DNA of 9,434 nt from an uncultured Caulobacterales bacterium (GTDB taxonomy: Bacteria > Pseudomonadota > Alphaproteobacteria > Caulobacterales > Caulobacteraceae): NCBI GenBank assembly GCA_903903715.1, contig CAIUZX010000466.1:1-9434 (forward strand). The letters are read 5' to 3'. The translations under genes and the position numbers were made by a program. The notes below the pieces were generated by a model. That model saw only the letters and a list, made by a program, of their open reading frames with translations, was not told the DNA's origin and ran no database searches. The stretch's first letter is position 1, and every line of letters starts with the position of its first letter. This document shows positions 6,401-9,434 of the stretch, one piece after another.

Positions 6401-6487
6401 GGCGAGTTCCGGATCGGAACGTCGGCCATCGGCAACTACGACATGATCGGTCGTCAGGCCTTCGTGACGGTCAGCAAGGCCTGGTAA
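3473..6487 (+). CDS. TonB-dependent outer-membrane receptor
   Basis: The product has 1004 residues. The ATG at 3473 is preferred over an in-frame GTG at 3437 because a signal peptide begins at this Met (residues 1-23, core SSTLITLAVG, cleavage after AYA). SQIVITGSR (36-44) is a likely TonB-box region. The plug domain spans about 45-176, with the family hallmarks LNLRRLGAQRSIILIDGKR and IDRIEVLKDGASSIYGSDAV. The remainder is the 22-strand barrel, with SFRAPALYELY at 655-665 and LRNLFD at 963-968. It ends in an aromatic outer-membrane insertion signal (FVTVSKAW). Such receptors use TonB/ExbBD energy to bring large or scarce ligands into the periplasm. The mature protein has exactly eight cysteines in four sequence-close pairs (235/266, 481/493, 681/697, 783/791), which suggests disulfide-pinned extracellular loops. 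The ligand is unknown; the divergent secreted peptidase hints at peptides. A strong terminator follows. Confidence 0.96.
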   Translation: MLFRSVLLSSTLITLAVGSGAYAQSTSGKDDASTVSQIVITGSRIKRDAFSSPDPITVISNENATLAGFSDTASLLQQSSVGANSFQTNDQLTGYLVGGGPGAKTLNLRRLGAQRSIILIDGKRVGPAGVGGTVGPVDLNVVPREIIDRIEVLKDGASSIYGSDAVAGVVNIITKHKNDGAVFTLNTNQSEHGNGNSYTLSGDWGKTFDKGYVELGAEYFEQGILRRGQRDYTACAADYLFDPATGARIDYTADPATYNYGQTFKCYNSTNNDIATTAAGTFQYKQNGVIYPTSAQGNNVTSNVSARLGGPLNSFFARQARAGYPSTYPYANYSSPLTNRASTIFPDRHYNVSANFGYDFNAYAHGYGQFLYSERKSSQIGARQLFPQLGSAWIAGNPNNIFLGTGVTPVYPIIERPSDYAQDVKYLRAVVGLKGDFKNLGWFDRFNYDVSATYSKSDANYTFDAIYNDRVVATTTSASACNPATTNLSNFSCAGLPAGGIPWLSQRVVAGQFTQAENDFLFFKTHGTTTYEQYIGEAIVSGPLYNLPAGPLQGSVGASYRHDEINDTPDPQTQAGNLWGQTAAGHTAGSDAVKEVFAELQIPVVKNLPFIRSLDLSASGRYSDYDSYGSTGTYKYALNWTVSPDIRFRGSIGSSFRAPALYELYLAHQTGFLGQTSIDPCVNYGSSGVSAKIQTACAALGIPGTYSGVSPNGGGGSATISTGGGIGNLKAETSVAKDIGVVFTPKNMGPLSWANLELNVDYFTFRVSNEVATFGSGNIITQCLQGNASFCSLFNRDLNPASPSYLNILTVSNNYVNVASQGVRGIDVELRGNHTFGKWGKVSFDSNLTWTTTDKTRLLGNSGITNYNGGTFNYDAPVFAGNASLTWELGNTKMYWYTSAIGKGSDTSFIGGDTFANTRYYNLPAGNASQQTYYYYHTGARIYHDVSVTQKFPAWNVKATVGLRNLFDESPPAVSTGEFRIGTSAIGNYDMIGRQAFVTVSKAW

Positions 6488-6515
6488 TCACGGGCGACTG
6501 AAGACTTGAGCCTAT

Positions 6516-6550
6516 GGGCCGCTGCGGACATCCGCAGCGGCCCTTTTCTT
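6516..6550 (+). terminator. Intrinsic terminator of the TonB-dependent receptor gene
   Basis: GGGCCGCTGCGG (6516-6527) pairs perfectly with CCGCAGCGGCCC (6532-6543) around the loop ACAT, followed at once by TTTTCTTT. It starts 28 bp after the stop codon. The GC-rich 12-bp stem and T-run are textbook, so this gene is probably transcribed alone. Confidence 0.93.
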
Positions 6551-6688
6551 TGGTGGGACCGGTTGGCCGGATATCAGGGCCCCGTTGTCCCTGAGAGCTT
6601 CGCGAGACTTTCGCGCAGCGCGTTTGCGAAATGAAAACCCTATCCGAATAAGCGTGGTTTCGGGTATCGCGTTGCGACCGAGGTACAC

Positions 6689-7255
6689 ATGCCCCACAAG
6701 TCGGCGAACACTCAGCGATACAACTTCGCCAATATTAGCGCGATGGTCGTCGAGCCCACGGTGAGCGGCGCCATACTGGGTGATTTGTTGTGGGGCATGG
6801 GTGTTCGCAAGGTGATCACTGCGGACAGCACGGAACAGGCCAAGGATTTTCTGGAGCGGTCTGAATTCGATCTGATCGTTTGCGACTCAAACATCAAGGG
6901 TGATCGCAACGGCTTTGAATTGGTCAGATGGCTTCGCTGGTCAACGCTTGACCCGAACAAGTTCGCGACCGTCATCCTCTATGACGGGCATGTTCCGCGG
7001 AAGAACCTGGAACTCGCCAGAAACTGCGGCGCGAATTTCGTAATCCGGAAGCCGACGACGTCTGAAACCTTCGTGTCCAGGATCATCTGGTCGCTGTCGA
7101 CGCGCGCCTTTATCGAATGCGGCTCATATTTCGGACCGGACCGGCGTTTTGACATCGCAGCTTCCGAGCTCAACAAGTTCGGTCGACGGGCTGATGACAC
7201 CTCCGGCCTTCGCTCCCCCGCTGTGATCCAGCTCGAACGCGCCAGCCGATCCTGA
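6689..7255 (+). CDS. Single-domain response regulator (CheY-like) with C-terminal extension
   Basis: The product has 188 residues. Residues ~15-135 follow the receiver fold: strand SAMVVEP, phospho-acceptor Asp66 in FDLIVCDSNIKG, and the conserved Lys121 followed by Pro122 in IRKP. Two positions are non-canonical. The usual acidic pair after the first strand is reduced to Glu22-Pro23, and the usual Thr/Ser plus Ala at the end of strand four is Asp99-Gly100 (VILYDGH). Phosphorylation may therefore be altered. There is no DNA-binding or enzymatic output domain. The C-terminus carries YFGPDRRF (147-154), a motif I recognise from other alphaproteobacterial receiver proteins, then a basic, probably disordered tail. 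The ATG at 6689 has GAGG at 6680-6683 as ribosome binding site. No histidine kinase is adjacent, so the partner is unknown. It sits alone between a terminator and a convergent gene. Confidence 0.88.
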   Translation: MPHKSANTQRYNFANISAMVVEPTVSGAILGDLLWGMGVRKVITADSTEQAKDFLERSEFDLIVCDSNIKGDRNGFELVRWLRWSTLDPNKFATVILYDGHVPRKNLELARNCGANFVIRKPTTSETFVSRIIWSLSTRAFIECGSYFGPDRRFDIAASELNKFGRRADDTSGLRSPAVIQLERASRS

Positions 7256-7271
7256 CCTGGCTGCGGACGCT

Positions 7272-9434
7272 TCAGTCGTAGAAGTACTTGGTCTGCTTTG
7301 CGAAGGGGCTCGATCCATAGCGGGCGTGGAGCAATTTGAAGGCGCGGCGGCCGGAATGATCGTGGCTACCGCCAAAACGGCCCACGTGGACAAGCCAGTA
7401 GAGCGCCTCGGGCGCCCTTGGATCCTTCGGGTGCGCTGAGATATAGGTCAGCATTTCCTCCCAGGCGCACACTGCGCCTGGTGGTGACGGGGCCAATGGC
7501 TTGACGGCGCCGGTATCGGAGTACTCAACGCCGGGGTGCTGGAAATATCCGCGTTCTGAGGCGCCTTTCGCCATGGCGTTGGCTGCGAAGGGCGGCACGA
7601 CCAAAGGCGCCGCACCCTTGCCGCATTCGCCAAGACAGACAAGGTCGGTTCGGCTGTCTTCAAGACGTCCCGCCTCGCCGCGATATCCGCCCACCTGATA
7701 GGCTTCCAGCCGCGGCGGGCTTGCGCCTTTTGCCGGCGCGCCCTTGGCCTCGACAAACCAGACGGACCAATAACCTTGGTAGTCCGCCACCTTTCCCTGT
7801 GGCCGCGTCAGATTGATGAGGTCTTCCTTGATCCCCGGGATCTTGGCGAGGACGAAGAACTCGGCGAACCGCTTGTCAGCCCCAGGCGCGGCCTTGGGGA
7901 TCGCCCGGAACTCGACCGCCATATCCGGAAGAAGAGCGGCCAGCGCAAGGCTCAACTCGTCAATCGCCGCATTGTCCTGAAGATCGACCGCGCGGGCGAA
8001 GTTGGTCAGCGCCATGTCAAGGCGCAGCTTCTCCGGAAGCTGCGGATCTCTCCCGATGTCGCGACGGAGATCGAGCGGCAGCCGGTCGATCAGCGCCCGC
8101 GCGTCTTCACCGAAGCCGGTCATCCCGTCCCGGCTGTCCTGGTCATAGACGCCATAAGGCTGAACCGAGTCCGTCGGCCAGGCGTCTCGCGCGCAAGCGC
8201 GCGCGTCCGTAGCAGACTCTCCCCCGTTGTCGACACATACCCTCGTGCGCAGGGCGTATTTGAGGAAGTCCGCAGGCGTGGCGGCCAGCTGCATGCGCAG
8301 GGACTGGAACAGATTGCGGTCGCCAGTTGTCAGTGTCGATTTCGACAAGACGCCGTCGAGCCTGCGCCGAAGATCACCCTTGTCCGCCGTCGTCATGGTG
8401 AGACGCACGATGTGAAACTGCGCCGTGAGCCAGGCTGGGTCATCCGCAGGAATGTTCTCAGCCTGTCGAACCAGCATCTGGGCCTGAGAATCCATTCGAT
8501 CAGCCAGACTGAGGGCTGCGATCAGCCAGGCTGGGTCGTTACGCTGGGTGAAACGGTCGATTGCGTGGGCGAGGGCGTGTGTCCTGGCGCGGGCTTCCGC
8601 CGCGGCTGTCTGACTTGCCTGACTGGCCTCCGGTCCTGCGTTGATGTCCTGCATCTCAGAAGCGGATGGGGCGGGCTTCAAGGTCGCGATCCAGTCCAGG
8701 GCCTCGCTCGCGCCCTTCCCGTCGGCTGAGAGATCCACGAGATCGCGGAATGCGACCGCCGTCTCAGGCGACGCCTCCGGTCGGCTGAGCATCTGTTCCA
8801 GCTCCCTGAACAACGCCTGCGGCCGAACGCGGAAATCGAGAACATGCTTTAGCGCGACCAGCCGCGAGCGTCCGAAGGCGTCTGACGGGGCCTTCGCCAG
8901 CCGGTCAATGGCGAGATCGGCAGCCTGGGTCGCTGCAGGGCTTGGACGCGCGATCGCCTCCTTCACCCGCGCACGGGCGGCAAGATAGACACCCGTCGTT
9001 CGCCACGGCGATGTGCGGTCCTTGGCGATCGTCTCGAAGCGAAGCGCCGCGTCCTCGTTGCGATCCTGGTAGAGTGCGAAAGCCGCCTCCTGATAGGCGC
9101 GATCTGCGCGGAGCCAGTCGGGGGAAGCGTTGAGGGGCGTCGGCAGGGCGGCTTCGGCGCGGCTGCAGGCGTCGAACACGGCGTCCTGGGTCGCAAGCCA
9201 GGCCTTCACCGCAGGCGCGCCTGCGCCGAAGCGCTTGATCCTGTCCTGCAGGATTGTCGCCGCAGTGTCGAAGGCGTCGTCAAAACAGTTGGGCTTACTT
9301 GTGTAGTTCGCACCCGGGCGACTGGTCTCAAGGTATGGCTTTGCTTCCGGAGCGCCTGCGACAGCTTTTCTGGCGTCGAGCCAGCGACTGGTGCTGGTCG
9401 GTGTGCCATAAGGCGCCGTTGCTGCGTCGCAGCA
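7272..9434 (-). CDS. Large helical-repeat (TPR-like) protein of unknown function, 5' end outside window
   Basis: The minus-strand frame is open from the right edge to the TGA at 7272-7274, giving 720 residues. The GTG at 9207-9209 is internal, because 75 more in-frame codons with protein-like content lie upstream (for example SRWLDARKAVAG and FDDAFDTAATILQDRIKRFG), so the true start lies right of the window. The sequence is nearly all amphipathic helix, rich in Ala, Leu, Arg and Asp, with TPR-like text such as AYQEAAFALYQDRNEDAALRF and SPWRTTGVYLAARARVKEA. The C-terminus (PEALYWLVHVGRFGG, then GRRAFKLLHARYGSSPFAKQT) looks like the last repeats of a solenoid. No catalytic motif or transmembrane segment is visible. 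The family is familiar only as hypothetical proteins; a scaffold role is a guess. It converges with the response regulator, 16 bp apart, with no terminator between. Confidence 0.8.
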   Translation of the reverse strand, partial: CCDAATAPYGTPTSTSRWLDARKAVAGAPEAKPYLETSRPGANYTSKPNCFDDAFDTAATILQDRIKRFGAGAPAVKAWLATQDAVFDACSRAEAALPTPLNASPDWLRADRAYQEAAFALYQDRNEDAALRFETIAKDRTSPWRTTGVYLAARARVKEAIARPSPAATQAADLAIDRLAKAPSDAFGRSRLVALKHVLDFRVRPQALFRELEQMLSRPEASPETAVAFRDLVDLSADGKGASEALDWIATLKPAPSASEMQDINAGPEASQASQTAAAEARARTHALAHAIDRFTQRNDPAWLIAALSLADRMDSQAQMLVRQAENIPADDPAWLTAQFHIVRLTMTTADKGDLRRRLDGVLSKSTLTTGDRNLFQSLRMQLAATPADFLKYALRTRVCVDNGGESATDARACARDAWPTDSVQPYGVYDQDSRDGMTGFGEDARALIDRLPLDLRRDIGRDPQLPEKLRLDMALTNFARAVDLQDNAAIDELSLALAALLPDMAVEFRAIPKAAPGADKRFAEFFVLAKIPGIKEDLINLTRPQGKVADYQGYWSVWFVEAKGAPAKGASPPRLEAYQVGGYRGEAGRLEDSRTDLVCLGECGKGAAPLVVPPFAANAMAKGASERGYFQHPGVEYSDTGAVKPLAPSPPGAVCAWEEMLTYISAHPKDPRAPEALYWLVHVGRFGGSHDHSGRRAFKLLHARYGSSPFAKQTKYFYD

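Noticed and set aside
6556..6586. EcfG-type stress promoter (GGACC then CGTT) before the response regulator
   Set aside because: The spacer is 22 bp instead of the 16-17 bp used by EcfG sigma factors, and the first box has a mismatch.
7776..8729. Plus-strand open frame of 317 codons antisense to the helical-repeat gene
   Set aside because: Arg/Val/Leu-rich shadow translation with no recognisable motif; the opposite strand has a continuous frame through the whole region.

Overview
The window looks like a chromosomal segment of a GC-rich alphaproteobacterium, most likely from the Caulobacterales (Caulobacter, Phenylobacterium, Brevundimonas or a relative). This rests on codon use and GC content, the style of the large TonB-dependent receptor, the style of the response regulator with its Gly-Pro-Asp-Arg-Arg tail motif, and a cluster of GANTC (CcrM methylation) sites in a promoter region. 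The assignment is inference; no database was consulted.

Left part (1-823): the 3' end of a plus-strand gene resembling the C-terminus of HemY-type proteins, then two tRNA genes separated by about 200 bp of non-coding DNA. The first is an ordinary tRNA-Thr(CGU). The second folds into a complete canonical cloverleaf but combines a long, class II type variable arm with a UAU anticodon, a combination that fits no standard bacterial tRNA. It is the most unusual item in the window.

Middle part (898-6550): a divergent transport and hydrolysis locus. To the left run a secreted prolyl-oligopeptidase (S9) family serine peptidase and, 12 bp behind it and apparently translationally coupled, a 74-residue two-helix membrane protein. 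To the right runs a 1004-residue TonB-dependent outer-membrane receptor ending in a strong intrinsic terminator. The 373 bp between the two large genes holds several structured motifs: a perfect 15-bp palindrome at the predicted peptidase transcription start, four GANTC sites in 135 bp, an 8-bp direct repeat, a CRP/FNR-like site, and a 10-bp inverted repeat. A reasonable reading is that receptor and peptidase are jointly regulated to import and degrade a peptide or similar substrate, but the substrate is unknown.

Right part (6689-9434): a single-domain response regulator with some non-canonical receiver residues, converging with a large helical-repeat protein of unknown function that runs off the right edge. 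No mobile elements, CRISPR arrays or rRNA were seen.
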